From: Leucobacter sp. UT-8R-CII-1-4
GTDB taxonomy: Bacteria; Actinomycetota; Actinomycetes; Actinomycetales; Microbacteriaceae
Direction of reading: 5' to 3'
Assembly: GCF_030010235.1 (NCBI RefSeq)
Contig: NZ_JASCRS010000001.1
Coordinates: 310,001-374,000, forward strand
Length of the DNA: 64,000 bases
The notes beneath the pieces were generated by a model, which worked only from the letters and a program-made list of their open reading frames with translations, was not told where the DNA came from and searched no databases. Positions 49,473-58,417 of this stretch are shown here, piece after piece. Within the stretch, counting starts at the first letter, position 1. Each line of letters opens with the position of its first letter. A program made the position numbers and the translations under genes.

Positions 49473-50438
49473 TTAGGCCGCTACGCGGGCCTGCTCGCTC
49501 TGCTTGCGTGCGTACTCGGCTGCTGCTTCGCGCACCCAAGCACCGGTGTCGTGTGCCTCGCGGCGACGCTTAATACGCTCAGTGTTTGCTGGGCCACGGC
49601 CGTCGAGCACTGCGTAGAATTCGTCCCAGTCGATTTCGCCCATGATCCACTGACCGGTTTCTTCGTCAAAACGCAGATCCTTGTCAGGGCATTCGAGGCC
49701 GAGTGCTTCAAACTGCGGCACGCACATGCCAACAAATCGCTGGCGAAGTTCGTCGTTCGAGAAACGCTTGATCTTCCAAGCCATCGAGCGCGCCGAGTTC
49801 GGTGATTCGTCGTCGGTTGGGCCGAACATCATTAGCGATGGCCAGTACCAGCGGTTTACCGCGTCCTGCGCCATCTGCTTCTGTTCAGGGGTGCCCTGCG
49901 AGAGTTCTAGCAGAATCTCGAAGCCCTGGCGCTGGTGGAACGACTCTTCCTTGCAGATACGCACCATGGCGCGACCGTAGGGGCCGTATGAGGCGCGGCA
50001 GAGTGGCACCTGGTTGCAGATCGCTGCACCGTCAACGAGCCAGCCAATTGCACCCATATCGGCCCAGGTTGGCGTGTGGTAGTTGAAGATTGATGAGTAG
50101 CGCGCGCGGCCTTCGATCAGCTGATCAGTCATCTCTTCGCGTGAGATGCCGAGTGTCTGTGCTGCTGAGTAAAGGTAGAGGCCGTGACCCGCTTCGTCCT
50201 GCACCTTGGCAATCAGAATCGCCTTACGCTTCAGGCTCGGGGCGCGGGTGATCCAGTTTGCCTCTGGCTGCATACCGATGATCTCGGAGTGCGCGTGCTG
50301 AGAGATCTGACGGATCAGAGTTTTGCGATATGCCTCTGGCATCCAATCGCGTGGTTCAATTCGCAGATCAGCCTCGATAAGCGCATCGAAGTGAGCCTGC
50401 TCTTCGCTGGTCTCTACAGCGGTAACCGGAGTTGACAT
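49473..50438 (-). CDS. paaA: Phenylacetyl-CoA epoxidase catalytic subunit PaaA
   Basis: 321 residues. Diiron ligands are visible in 'HAHSEIIGM', '[12 protein letters not shown]' and '[15 protein letters not shown]'. PaaA epoxidises the ring of phenylacetyl-CoA. A GGAGG ribosome site precedes the ATG at 50438. It is the first gene of paaABCDEG, driven from the divergent promoter that contains a PaaR-like site. Confidence 0.96.
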   Translation of the reverse strand: MSTPVTAVETSEEQAHFDALIEADLRIEPRDWMPEAYRKTLIRQISQHAHSEIIGMQPEANWITRAPSLKRKAILIAKVQDEAGHGLYLYSAAQTLGISREEMTDQLIEGRARYSSIFNYHTPTWADMGAIGWLVDGAAICNQVPLCRASYGPYGRAMVRICKEESFHQRQGFEILLELSQGTPEQKQMAQDAVNRWYWPSLMMFGPTDDESPNSARSMAWKIKRFSNDELRQRFVGMCVPQFEALGLECPDKDLRFDEETGQWIMGEIDWDEFYAVLDGRGPANTERIKRRREAHDTGAWVREAAAEYARKQSEQARVAA

Positions 50439-50505
50439 CTGAGGCCTCCTTGACTCTAGGTGCAGAAAATGCCGGATAACAGGGAATACTGGCCCGATTC
50501 GAATT

Positions 50506-50532
50506 ACTGACCGACCATTCAGTTAGTATACT
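50506..50532. promoter_or_regulatory. PaaR-like operator in the paaA-paaI divergent promoter
   Basis: A 22-bp imperfect palindrome at 50506-50527 begins ACTGACCG and ends CAGTTAGT. It fits, with few mismatches, the ACT-n-ACCG...CGGT-n-AGT pattern known for corynebacterial PaaR (recalled, not searched). For the rightward promoter TTACTG (50504-50509) and TATACT (50527-50532) are 17 bp apart, so the site fills the spacer. AGTATACT (50525-50532) is palindromic and may serve as -10 both ways. Confidence 0.65.
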
Positions 50533-50607
50533 CATTCCATCCGGGTTCGCAAGAACCTTGAAACTCACACCGTGGTCAGCACCCCTACTACGCAACGGAG
50601 CGTCACA

Positions 50608-51081
50608 ATGAACAGCACCCCATCAACTATTCAGGCCGAGGATCACCAGCTCGCATATGCGGCAGATCCCGAATGGGCAGCGACACACATGGCGCCGACC
50701 GACAACACCAAACGCTTTCTCGGCATGACGATCCACGAACTTGAGCGCGGCCGCGCCGTACTCTCAATGGTGGTTCGCCCAGAAATGGCCAATGGATTTG
50801 GCATCACTCACGGCGGCATGGTCTTCACCCTGGCCGACACCGCCTTTGCTTACGCATGCAACGAAAGCAATCAGCCCACCGTTGCATCAGGCGCAGACAT
50901 CACCTTCACCAAGGCAAGTCACGCCGGAGACACCCTCACCGCAACCGCAGTTCGTCGCTGGCTCTCTGGCCGCAACGGACTATACGACATCACTATTACC
51001 GATCAGCACGGTGAACTCATCGCGGAATTCCGCGGTCGCTCGTTCACCACTAATCGCACCCTGCCCACCACCTCGAAGTAG
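50608..51081 (+). CDS. paaI: Hydroxyphenylacetyl-CoA thioesterase PaaI
   Basis: 157 residues, hotdog fold. 'NGFGITHGGMVFTLADTAF' contains the active-site region. PaaI frees CoA from dead-end hydroxyphenylacetyl-CoA or ring intermediates. The ATG at 50608 follows CGGAG. It is 17 bp before paaK in the same operon. Confidence 0.92.
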   Translation: MNSTPSTIQAEDHQLAYAADPEWAATHMAPTDNTKRFLGMTIHELERGRAVLSMVVRPEMANGFGITHGGMVFTLADTAFAYACNESNQPTVASGADITFTKASHAGDTLTATAVRRWLSGRNGLYDITITDQHGELIAEFRGRSFTTNRTLPTTSK

Positions 51082-51098
51082 AGCCAAGGAGTCGACAC

Positions 51099-52406
51099 AT
51101 GTCACAGATCACTATGGAAGAGCTCGGCTTGCACGACGCAGAACGGCTCGATCGCGCTTCTCTCGAAGCCCTCCAGCTAGAACGCCTGCAGTGGACAGTA
51201 CGCCACGCGTACGAAAACGTTCCGTTGTACCGCACCAAGTTTGACGAAGCCGGCGTACATCCAGACGACATTAAGACGCTCGCAGATGTGCAGCGCCTCC
51301 CCTTCACGACGAAGGAAGACCTTCGCCTGAACTACCCATTCGGCATGTTTGCAGTGCCGAAGGAAGACATTCGCCGGATTCACGCTTCTTCGGGCACCAC
51401 GGGCCGACCAACAGTCGTCGGCTACACCCAGAGCGACCTCGACAACTGGGCTGATCTCATTGCTCGCTCGCTCTACGCGGCGGGCGTTCGCCCGGGATGG
51501 CGTGTACACAACGCCTACGGATACGGTCTATTCACTGGCGGTCTCGGCGCGCATGCCGGCATCGAACGCCTAGGCTGCGCCGTCATTCCAATGTCTGGCG
51601 GTCAGACCGAAAAGCAGGTTCAGCTGATCATGGACTTCGAGCCAGATGCAATCATGTGCACCCCGAGCTACCTGCTCACCATTGCCGACGCATTTGAAGC
51701 CGCCGGAATTGACCCCCGTTCAACCAGCCTCAAGGTCGCAGTGTGCGGTGCCGAGCCGTGGACCGACGCTATGCGCAAAGAACTAGAAGAACGCCTCGAC
51801 ATCAAGGCAGTAGATATCTACGGCCTTTCTGAGGTTATGGGACCGGGTGTTGGCAACGAGTGCGTCGAAACCCAAGACGGCCCCCACATTTGGGAAGACC
51901 ACTTCCTGCCAGAAATCATCGACGAAAACCTGCAGCAGGTCCCAGACGGCGTGCAGGGCGAACTTGTCTTCACGACGCTCACCAAAGAAGCGTTCCCCGT
52001 GATCCGCTACCGCACCCGTGACCTCACCGAGCTTCGCCCAGGCACCGCTCGCCCCGGCATGCGCCGCATCGCGAAGATCACCGGCCGCAATGACGACATG
52101 ATCATTCTGCGTGGCGTGAACCTCTTCCCCACTCAGATCGAAGAAATCGCTCTGGAAAGCCCGGACCTGAGCACCCACTTCGTGCTTGAGCTCACCCGCA
52201 AGGGCAAGATGGACGCGCTTTGCGTGAAGATTGAGCCTCGCGAGGGCGTCAGCGATGCGCAGTGCATCGAAGCTGCAAAGGTGCTCCAGCACCACATCAA
52301 GAGCCGCATCGGCACCTCGGTAGGTGTCGAATTGGTACCGTGTGGATCGCTCGAGCGTTCGCAGGGCAAACTCAAGCGAGTTTATGACCTGCGTGAGCAG
52401 ATTTAA
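51099..52406 (+). CDS. paaK: Phenylacetate-CoA ligase
   Basis: 435 residues. The AMP-binding loop is 'HASSGTTGRPTVVGYT', with 'VYGLSEVMGPGV'-like 'DIYGLSEVMGPG' and 'RGVNLFPTQIEE' near the C-terminal hinge. It activates phenylacetate with ATP and CoA, the first pathway step. AAGGAG precedes the ATG. A hairpin follows before paaR. Confidence 0.95.
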   Translation: MSQITMEELGLHDAERLDRASLEALQLERLQWTVRHAYENVPLYRTKFDEAGVHPDDIKTLADVQRLPFTTKEDLRLNYPFGMFAVPKEDIRRIHASSGTTGRPTVVGYTQSDLDNWADLIARSLYAAGVRPGWRVHNAYGYGLFTGGLGAHAGIERLGCAVIPMSGGQTEKQVQLIMDFEPDAIMCTPSYLLTIADAFEAAGIDPRSTSLKVAVCGAEPWTDAMRKELEERLDIKAVDIYGLSEVMGPGVGNECVETQDGPHIWEDHFLPEIIDENLQQVPDGVQGELVFTTLTKEAFPVIRYRTRDLTELRPGTARPGMRRIAKITGRNDDMIILRGVNLFPTQIEEIALESPDLSTHFVLELTRKGKMDALCVKIEPREGVSDAQCIEAAKVLQHHIKSRIGTSVGVELVPCGSLERSQGKLKRVYDLREQI

Positions 52407-52425
52407 GCCGGTCAACTGATACAGT

Positions 52426-52463
52426 AAGCGGCGGCAAGTACCCATGGGCGCTTGCCGCCGCTT
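52426..52463 (+). terminator. Hairpin between paaK and paaR
   Basis: A perfect 13-bp stem (52426-52438 with 52451-52463) has a 12-base loop and a weak T tail. It may lower but not abolish read-through into paaR, whose ribosome site begins 14 bp later. Confidence 0.65.
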
Positions 52464-52486
52464 CTCATATTGCCAAGGAGTCGACT

Positions 52487-53101
52487 ATGGAGTCACGAAC
52501 AAACGGCGCCGTTGCGCCTCGTCGCGGACGCCCAGGCTACGACCAAGAGCAAATGCTCGAAGTGATCGTCAAGGTCTTCACTGACCACGGGTACGACGCA
52601 GCAACCCTTGAACTCATCGCTAAGCGTCTGGGCCTCTCCAAGTCAGCGGTGTACCACCACTTCGATTCGAAACAGGCAATGCTCGAGATGGCGCTTGAAC
52701 GCGTGCTAGGCGCACTCGAGAGCGTGTTTTCTGCGCGTGCGGCAACCGAGGGCGCCGCTGCAGACCGCATTCGTTTTGTTGTGACCGGTGCAGTGCGCGT
52801 GGCCTGCGAAGAACGGCCCTATCTCCTGCTTTTGCTGCGTCTACACGGCAACTCTGAGGTGGAGTTGCAAGCTATGGAGCGACGCCGCGCATTCGACCAG
52901 AAGCTTCGCCATCTCTTTGACCAATCGCTCGAAGAACAGACCCTACGAGAAGACCTTGATCCTGGGCTGGCCGAGCGTTTCACCTTCGGCCTCATCAACT
53001 CGCTCGTTGAGTGGTACCGCCCAGGCGGACGATTCAGCGCAGAAGAAATCGCCGACTCCGTGCTGCGATTCTTGAACGACGGGCTTCGGCCAAAGGCTTA
53101 G
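52487..53101 (+). CDS. paaR: TetR-family regulator, probable PaaR
   Basis: 204 residues. The helix-turn-helix is 'YDAATLELIAKRLGLSKSAVYHHFDSKQAML', and the ligand domain is typical of TetR regulators of actinobacterial paa genes. PaaR represses paa promoters and is released by phenylacetyl-CoA in Corynebacterium (known). AAGGAG precedes the ATG. Identity rests on position within the cluster and on the two matching operator sites. Confidence 0.85.
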   Translation: MESRTNGAVAPRRGRPGYDQEQMLEVIVKVFTDHGYDAATLELIAKRLGLSKSAVYHHFDSKQAMLEMALERVLGALESVFSARAATEGAAADRIRFVVTGAVRVACEERPYLLLLLRLHGNSEVELQAMERRRAFDQKLRHLFDQSLEEQTLREDLDPGLAERFTFGLINSLVEWYRPGGRFSAEEIADSVLRFLNDGLRPKA

Positions 53102-53220
53102 CAAAGTTTGAAAGCTGCGCCACCCCACCGTGCGGCGCGACCAAAAGGGATAGCGCTAGTCTCCCTGCCGAGCGTATGACGACGGATTTGGGGTGGGCGG
53201 GCCAGAACTTTGAGAAAGCG

Positions 53221-53261
53221 AAAACCCCGCGCATCTAGACAAGCTAGATGCGCGGGGTTTT
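53221..53261. terminator. Bidirectional terminator between paaR and paaZ
   Basis: A perfect 18-bp stem (53221-53238 with 53244-53261) has A4 on one side and T4 on the other and an ACAAG loop. It separates the convergent transcripts. Confidence 0.92.
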
Positions 53262-53271
53262 CTGCTATCGA

Positions 53272-55302
53272 CTAAGCGTTTGGTGTCTTTGAAACCAAAG
53301 TCAGCACATCATAAGTGGCGACGGTCTCATCGTTCTGGTTTGTCAGAACGGCGTCCCAGTGCACCTCACCGTACTCATCGGTTTCACGCGGAATGATCTG
53401 CTTCGCAGTTAGCGCCACTCGCACCTGATCGCCAGGCGAGACCGGCGTGATAAACCGCAGGTTCTCAAGACCGTAGTTTGCGAGGACCGGGCCAACGTCT
53501 GGCCAGACAAAAAGACCAGCCGCGAACGAGAGCAGCAGGTATCCGTGCGCCACACGACCGGGGAAGAACGGGTTCGCCGCCGCGGCTTCTTCGTTGACGT
53601 GTGCGTAGAAAGTATCGCCGGTGAAGTCAGCAAAGTGGCTGATGTCGTCGAGGGTGACCTCGCGAGCCTCAGACACAACCTGGTCACCAATACGCAGATC
53701 CTGCAGCGACTTCTGGAACGGGTGCACATCGTTTTGCGTGGTCGCGCCAGCATGCCAAACACCGGTAATTGCAGTCAGCATCGCTGGGCTACCCTGGATC
53801 GCCGTGCGCTGCATGTAGTGGAACACGCTGCGCACACCGCCGAGCTCTTCTCCGCCACCAGCGCGACCCGGTCCACCGTGTACCAGCATCGGCAGTGGTG
53901 AGCCGTGACCGGTAGACGAGCGGGCATCATCGCGATCGAGCACCAGCATACGACCATTGGCCGAAGCAGCACGCTTGGTGAGCGTGGCAACAAACTCTGG
54001 GTCGTGCGAAGCGACACTCGTGACGAGCGAACCGCCGCCGCGAATCACGAGCTCAGCAGCCTCATCGGCACTGTCGTAGCCGATCACTGAGCTGACCGGG
54101 CCGAACGCCTCAGTGTCGTGCACGCGGGCAGCGTTGGCGTCTGCGAAGTGCAGCAGAATCGGCTGCAAGAAGGCACCGCCGTCCGCCGCGCTCTGGCCTT
54201 CGCCAACCACGATCTTGCCGCCGTCAGCTACCAGTTTGTCGACCTGACGCAATACCTCTTCGCGCTGCTCAGCAGAAGCGAGCGCACCCATGGTGACACC
54301 CTCCGTGCGAGGATCGCCAACAACGACCTTCTCAGCGATACGGGCGCGCACGGCTTCAATCACGTCGTTCACCACAGCGTTTGGCACAATCGCACGGCGA
54401 ATCGCGGTGCACTTCTGGCCTGCCTTGGTGGTCATTTCATTCACCAGCTGGCGCACGTATCCGTCGAACTCTGGTGTGCCAGCTACAGCGTCTGGACCGA
54501 GCACCGAAGCGTTGATTGAGTCAGTTTCAGCGCCGAAGATCACGCCCCCGGTTTGCACCGCGTCGTGACGACGCAGTGACTCAGCAGTTGAGGCCGATCC
54601 GGTAAACGACACAACATCGCCAAGCTTCGCGTGATCGAAAACTTCACGAATCGATCCGGTGACCAATTGCACCGAACCTGCTGGGAGCAGACCGGATTCA
54701 ACCATAATTCGCACCATGTGCTCCGCCAGGTACGCGCCTGGAGTTGCTGGTTTGATTACGGTTGGCATGCCGGCAAGAAATGCTGGTGCAAACTTTTCTA
54801 GCGAGCCCCAGACTGGGAAGTTGAACGCGTTGATCTGCACGGCAACACCCGGCAGCGTGGTGCGAATGTGGCGACCGAGGAAGCTGCCGTCTTTCGCGAG
54901 CACCTCAACGGGACCGTCGAGCTGCACCTTGGCGTTCGGCAGCTCACGGCGACCCTTGCCCGAATAGGTGAAGAGCACACCGATACCACCGTCAATATCA
55001 ACCCACGAGTCGATCTTGGTGGCACCGGTCTGGTACGACAGTTCGTACAGTTCGTTCTTGCGCTCAGTGAGCACCAGAGCGAGCTGCTTCAGCAGCACTG
55101 CTCGCTGATGAAAAGTCAGTTCACTCAAGTTCTTCTGACCGACGGTGCGGGCGTGATCCAACGCTGCACCAAGGTCAAGCCCCTCGCTTGACACTCGAGC
55201 GATTGCCTCACCCGTAGAAGCATCAACAACCTCAACCCCAGCAACGCTCTCGGCTGGTGACCACCATGCGTCCTGCACATAGCTCTGTAGCATTCGCGTC
55301 AT
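53272..55302 (-). CDS. paaZ: Bifunctional oxepin-CoA hydrolase / aldehyde dehydrogenase PaaZ
   Basis: 676 residues. The N-terminal aldehyde dehydrogenase carries the catalytic cysteine in 'GQKCTAIRRAIVP' and 'SFTGSASTAESLR' in the cofactor site. The C-terminal MaoC-like hydratase from about residue 540 has 'FTGDTFYAHVNEEAA' and 'GRVAHGYLLLS'. PaaZ opens the oxepin ring and oxidises the resulting aldehyde. AAGGAG precedes the ATG. Confidence 0.95.
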   Translation of the reverse strand: MTRMLQSYVQDAWWSPAESVAGVEVVDASTGEAIARVSSEGLDLGAALDHARTVGQKNLSELTFHQRAVLLKQLALVLTERKNELYELSYQTGATKIDSWVDIDGGIGVLFTYSGKGRRELPNAKVQLDGPVEVLAKDGSFLGRHIRTTLPGVAVQINAFNFPVWGSLEKFAPAFLAGMPTVIKPATPGAYLAEHMVRIMVESGLLPAGSVQLVTGSIREVFDHAKLGDVVSFTGSASTAESLRRHDAVQTGGVIFGAETDSINASVLGPDAVAGTPEFDGYVRQLVNEMTTKAGQKCTAIRRAIVPNAVVNDVIEAVRARIAEKVVVGDPRTEGVTMGALASAEQREEVLRQVDKLVADGGKIVVGEGQSAADGGAFLQPILLHFADANAARVHDTEAFGPVSSVIGYDSADEAAELVIRGGGSLVTSVASHDPEFVATLTKRAASANGRMLVLDRDDARSSTGHGSPLPMLVHGGPGRAGGGEELGGVRSVFHYMQRTAIQGSPAMLTAITGVWHAGATTQNDVHPFQKSLQDLRIGDQVVSEAREVTLDDISHFADFTGDTFYAHVNEEAAAANPFFPGRVAHGYLLLSFAAGLFVWPDVGPVLANYGLENLRFITPVSPGDQVRVALTAKQIIPRETDEYGEVHWDAVLTNQNDETVATYDVLTLVSKTPNA

Positions 55303-55340
55303 CGCGTGAACTCCTTATGTCTTGGTATCCGTGAACGGCG

Positions 55341-56222
55341 TTAGTTGCCGTTGTTCCAGTCGTAAAATCCCTGCCCGCTCTTGCGACCGAGCTTGCCCTC
55401 TGCAACCATGTCGCGCAAGATCTGTGGCGGCGCGAATCGTGGACCGAGGTCGCGTTCGAGCTGTTCAGCAATGCCGAGGCGCACGTCGAGACCAACAATG
55501 TCGGTGGTCTTCAGCGGGCCGCTCGGGTGCTTGTAACCGAGCTCCATTGCGAGGTCGATGTCTGCGGCACTTGCCACACCCTCTTCGACCATACGCATGG
55601 CTTCAAGCGCAATGGCAACGCCGAGGCGGCTTGAAGCGAAGCCTGGTGAGTCTGCAACGGTGATTGGCGTCTTGCCGAGTGCGCGCACCCACGCGCGAGC
55701 CTGCTCGGGGAGCGCCTCAGCCGTGCCCTCGTGCACCACGATTTCGATCAGTGTCGAAGCCGGTACTGGGTTAAAAAAGTGCAGCCCGATGAACTGCGCT
55801 GGTCGTTCAAGCGAATCGGCAAGCTGAGCGAGCGGAATCGACGAAGTGTTTGAAGCAAGAATCGCGTCGGCCGGAAGCTGGCGCTCAATCTCGCGCAGCG
55901 CCTCAATTTTGAGATCAAGAATCTCTGGCACTGCTTCTACAACAAGACGAGAAGCGCCAAACGAGCCCATCTCGGTCGCCACGGTAAGCGAGTTCTTCAG
56001 CTGTGCTGCGTCAGCGTCGAATCCGCGAGCGATCGAGGCATCAATGCTCGCTTCGATCCGCTCACGTGCGGCGTCAGCTGAAGCGACGTCGCGCTCAACG
56101 ACGACAACGTCGGCACCAGCGAGCAGGAACGAGTGGGCGATTCCGCCACCCATTCGGCCGCCGCCAAGCACGCCCACCCGTGAGGGTACGCCAATTTCAG
56201 GGTGTTCGTGGTGCTCGCTCAC
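55341..56222 (-). CDS. paaH: 3-Hydroxyacyl-CoA dehydrogenase PaaH
   Basis: 293 residues. NAD fold 'VGVLGGGRMGGGIAHSF', catalytic-histidine region 'FIGLHFFNPVPASTLIEIV', and C-terminal 'GYKHPSGPLKTTDIVGLD'. It oxidises 3-hydroxyadipyl-CoA to 3-oxoadipyl-CoA. Its start overlaps the paaF stop by four bases. Confidence 0.94.
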   Translation of the reverse strand: MSEHHEHPEIGVPSRVGVLGGGRMGGGIAHSFLLAGADVVVVERDVASADAARERIEASIDASIARGFDADAAQLKNSLTVATEMGSFGASRLVVEAVPEILDLKIEALREIERQLPADAILASNTSSIPLAQLADSLERPAQFIGLHFFNPVPASTLIEIVVHEGTAEALPEQARAWVRALGKTPITVADSPGFASSRLGVAIALEAMRMVEEGVASAADIDLAMELGYKHPSGPLKTTDIVGLDVRLGIAEQLERDLGPRFAPPQILRDMVAEGKLGRKSGQGFYDWNNGN

Positions 56223-56968
56223 TTCGTCTTCTTTCGCTCAAGAAACTCGGTCATTCGACGCATCTTCTCGGGGCTCTCAAAGAGCACCGATTGTTCTTCA
56301 AGATCAATCTGCGGGTGCGCTGCGCGCGGTGCCTGCAGCACACGCTTTGACGCCATGGTTGCCGCTGGATCGAGCGCACCAATTCGTGAGGCTATCTTTT
56401 GCGCTCGCTCAAGCGCCGCTTCGGAGGTCTCTTCGAGGTGGGTAATCAGGCCAGCCCGCAGGGACTCTTCTGCGTTCAGCACCCGCCCGGCCAACATGAT
56501 CTCGGCCGCGAGTGGCTCCCCTACGAGTTCACGCAGACGCCAGCTTGCGCCAGCAGCCGCGATAATGCCAAGACCAGTTTCTGGATTGCCGATTTTCAGC
56601 GTCGGGGTGCCCACTCGAATGTCTGCCGCATAGGCAAGTTCGGCTCCGCCGCCGAGAGCAAAACCCTCGAGCACAGCAATTACCGGCATTGGCAGCGCAT
56701 TGATCCGCTGAAACGCTTTGGTGTTGATGCCTTTGAGCGCGTCTGCGGCTCGACGCTCACGCAGTTGCGCAATGTCTGCGCCGCCAGCGAAAGTGCCCTC
56801 TGCGCCGCGCAGAATCAGTGTCTGAGGCGTGGCTTCAAGGCCCTCGCACAACTCGTGCAGTGCATCAATCAGATCTTGATCGATCGCGTTGCGTTTCTCT
56901 GGGCGGTTGAGTGTCGCGAGCACGTAGCCTTCGCGCTGCTCAACCAGAAGCGGTGAGTTCTCAGTCAT
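56219..56968 (-). CDS. paaF: Enoyl-CoA hydratase PaaF
   Basis: 249 residues, crotonase fold. 'NRPEKRNAID', 'GTFAGGADIAQL' (oxyanion hole) and 'FALGGGAELAYAADIRVG' with 'NPETGLGIIAAAGASWRL' are seen. A glutamate in the last motif fits a hydratase. It hydrates 2,3-dehydroadipyl-CoA. The ATG at 56968 follows the thiolase stop at once. Confidence 0.9.
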   Translation of the reverse strand: MTENSPLLVEQREGYVLATLNRPEKRNAIDQDLIDALHELCEGLEATPQTLILRGAEGTFAGGADIAQLRERRAADALKGINTKAFQRINALPMPVIAVLEGFALGGGAELAYAADIRVGTPTLKIGNPETGLGIIAAAGASWRLRELVGEPLAAEIMLAGRVLNAEESLRAGLITHLEETSEAALERAQKIASRIGALDPAATMASKRVLQAPRAAHPQIDLEEQSVLFESPEKMRRMTEFLERKKTK

Positions 56969-56970
56969 GC

Positions 56971-58170
56971 TTAGACTCGCTCGATAATGGTCGCGGTGCC
57001 CTGACCTACGCCCACGCACATGGTGGCTAGGCCGTAGCGCGAGTTTTCGCGCTCCATGCGGCCAAGCAGAGTGACCAGCAGACGCGAGCCTGAGGAGCCG
57101 AGTGGGTGACCGAGTGCGATTGCGCCGCCGTCGACGTTTACGCGCGCTGGATCGAGACCCAATTCGCGCATGCAGGCCAGCGACTGCGAGGCGAAGGCCT
57201 CGTTCAGCTCGACCGAACCAATTTCGTCGATGCTCAGGCCTGCTCGCTGCAACGCTTTCTGAGTTGCTGGCACCGGGCCGACACCCATAATCTCTGGCGC
57301 GAGCGCCGCCGAGACGCTCGTCACAATTCGTGCGCGTGGAGTGAGGCCGTAGCGCTCAATGGCGGCTTCGCTCGCTACCAAGAGAGCACTCGATCCATCG
57401 TTGAGCGAGGATGCGTTGCCTGCGGTAACAACTTCGCCGCCGGCGACTACTGGGCGCAGGCCCGAGAGCACCTCAAGGGTGGTGCCGGGGCGTGGGCCCT
57501 CGTCAACCGAGACCACAGACTGCTTGCCTCGGCCAAGCTCTACCGTGTAGGGCGCAATTTCACGCTCAAAATGGCCCGCCTCAATTGCGGCGAGCGCTCG
57601 GCGATGGCTTTCAACCGAGAACGCGTCAGCGTCTTCACGACTGATGCCGTACACGCGTGCGACCTCTTCGGCCGTTTCAGGCATGGTGAAGGTTGCTTTG
57701 TCGCGAGCTGCGAGGCGCGAGTTGGTGAAGCGCCAACCGATCGAAGTGTCGTATTGGTCACCAGGCTTTGCCCATGGCTTCGCTGGCTTCTCTTGCACCC
57801 ATGGTGCGCGGGTCATTGATTCAACGCCGCCGGCAAGAATCAGATCGGCGTCGCCTGCGCGAATCGCTTGGGAAGCATTCGATACGGCGGTCATGCCTGA
57901 GGCGCAAAGTCGGTTCACGGTGTAGCCGGGAAGTGTGTCTGGGAGGCCCGCTAGCAGTACTGCCATTCGAGCGACGTTGCGATTGTCTTCGCCGGCCTGG
58001 TTTGCGGCACCAAAAATGACCTCGTCGATGGCCTCTGCTGGCACTCCAGTGCGTTCTACGAGGCTCTTCAGTACGTGCGCTGCAAGGTCGTCGGGGCGTG
58101 CACCCGCGAGGGCTCCACCGTAACGCCCAACAGCGGTGCGTACACCGTCTACGAGATATGCCTCTGGCAT
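56971..58170 (-). CDS. paaJ: 3-Oxoadipyl-CoA thiolase (PaaJ/PcaF)
   Basis: 399 residues. The nucleophile is Cys89 in 'VNRLCASGMTA', with 'GGAIALGHPLGSSGSR' and 'MCVGVGQGTA' at the C-terminus. It splits 3-oxoadipyl-CoA to acetyl-CoA and succinyl-CoA, ending the pathway. AAGGAGG precedes the ATG. It heads paaJ-F-H-Z, with a PaaR-like site 32-53 bp upstream. Confidence 0.94.
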   Translation of the reverse strand: MPEAYLVDGVRTAVGRYGGALAGARPDDLAAHVLKSLVERTGVPAEAIDEVIFGAANQAGEDNRNVARMAVLLAGLPDTLPGYTVNRLCASGMTAVSNASQAIRAGDADLILAGGVESMTRAPWVQEKPAKPWAKPGDQYDTSIGWRFTNSRLAARDKATFTMPETAEEVARVYGISREDADAFSVESHRRALAAIEAGHFEREIAPYTVELGRGKQSVVSVDEGPRPGTTLEVLSGLRPVVAGGEVVTAGNASSLNDGSSALLVASEAAIERYGLTPRARIVTSVSAALAPEIMGVGPVPATQKALQRAGLSIDEIGSVELNEAFASQSLACMRELGLDPARVNVDGGAIALGHPLGSSGSRLLVTLLGRMERENSRYGLATMCVGVGQGTATIIERV

Positions 58171-58201
58171 GTTTGCCGACCTCCTTGTCGATCAGACACC
58201 C

Positions 58202-58223
58202 ATTAAGTGAATGAACGGTCAGT
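58202..58223 (-). promoter_or_regulatory. Second PaaR-like operator, upstream of paaJ
   Basis: Read on the reverse strand, the site matches 18 of 22 bases of the site at 50506-50527, including the whole ACTGACCG half. A TATTAA element lies just upstream of it for the leftward promoter. The shared site argues for joint control of the two paa transcripts. Confidence 0.65.
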
Positions 58224-58316
58224 TAATAGATCCCTAGCCTAGCCGCATCCGGATAAATCTCGCAACGCACACAACAATCAAGCTTGAACGCTCGACAGAA
58301 ATGGTATACCAACCTT

Positions 58317-58382
58317 ATGATGCTGCTACTTGCCGTCCTTTTGGTAAGTAATTCACGCCCGGCCCGCGACTCATTCATCTGA
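58317..58382 (+). CDS. Candidate leaderless leader peptide
   Basis: An open frame of 21 codons starts 'MMLLLAVLLVSN' and ends at TGA 58380-58382. Five of the first nine residues are leucine and two of the first ten are valine. TATACC (58305-58310) lies six bases before the ATG, with TTGAAC 15 bp further up, so transcription would begin at the start codon. The frame is followed by, and overlaps, a hairpin upstream of a transporter. It is too short to prove by eye. Confidence 0.4.
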   Translation: MMLLLAVLLVSNSRPARDSFI

Positions 58383-58392
58383 GTTGCGGGCC
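58328..58392 (+). promoter_or_regulatory. Possible attenuator hairpins before the first MHS transporter
   Basis: Hairpin 1 pairs 58328-58334 with 58343-58349 across the Leu/Val codons. Hairpin 2 pairs 58361-58372 with 58381-58392 (12 bp, one G-U) and includes the leader stop. The transporter ribosome site is at 58407-58410. No U run follows hairpin 2, so control could be translational or by Rho. Confidence 0.4.
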
Positions 58393-58417
58393 GAGCTCTG
58401 AACAATGGAGTTCATTC

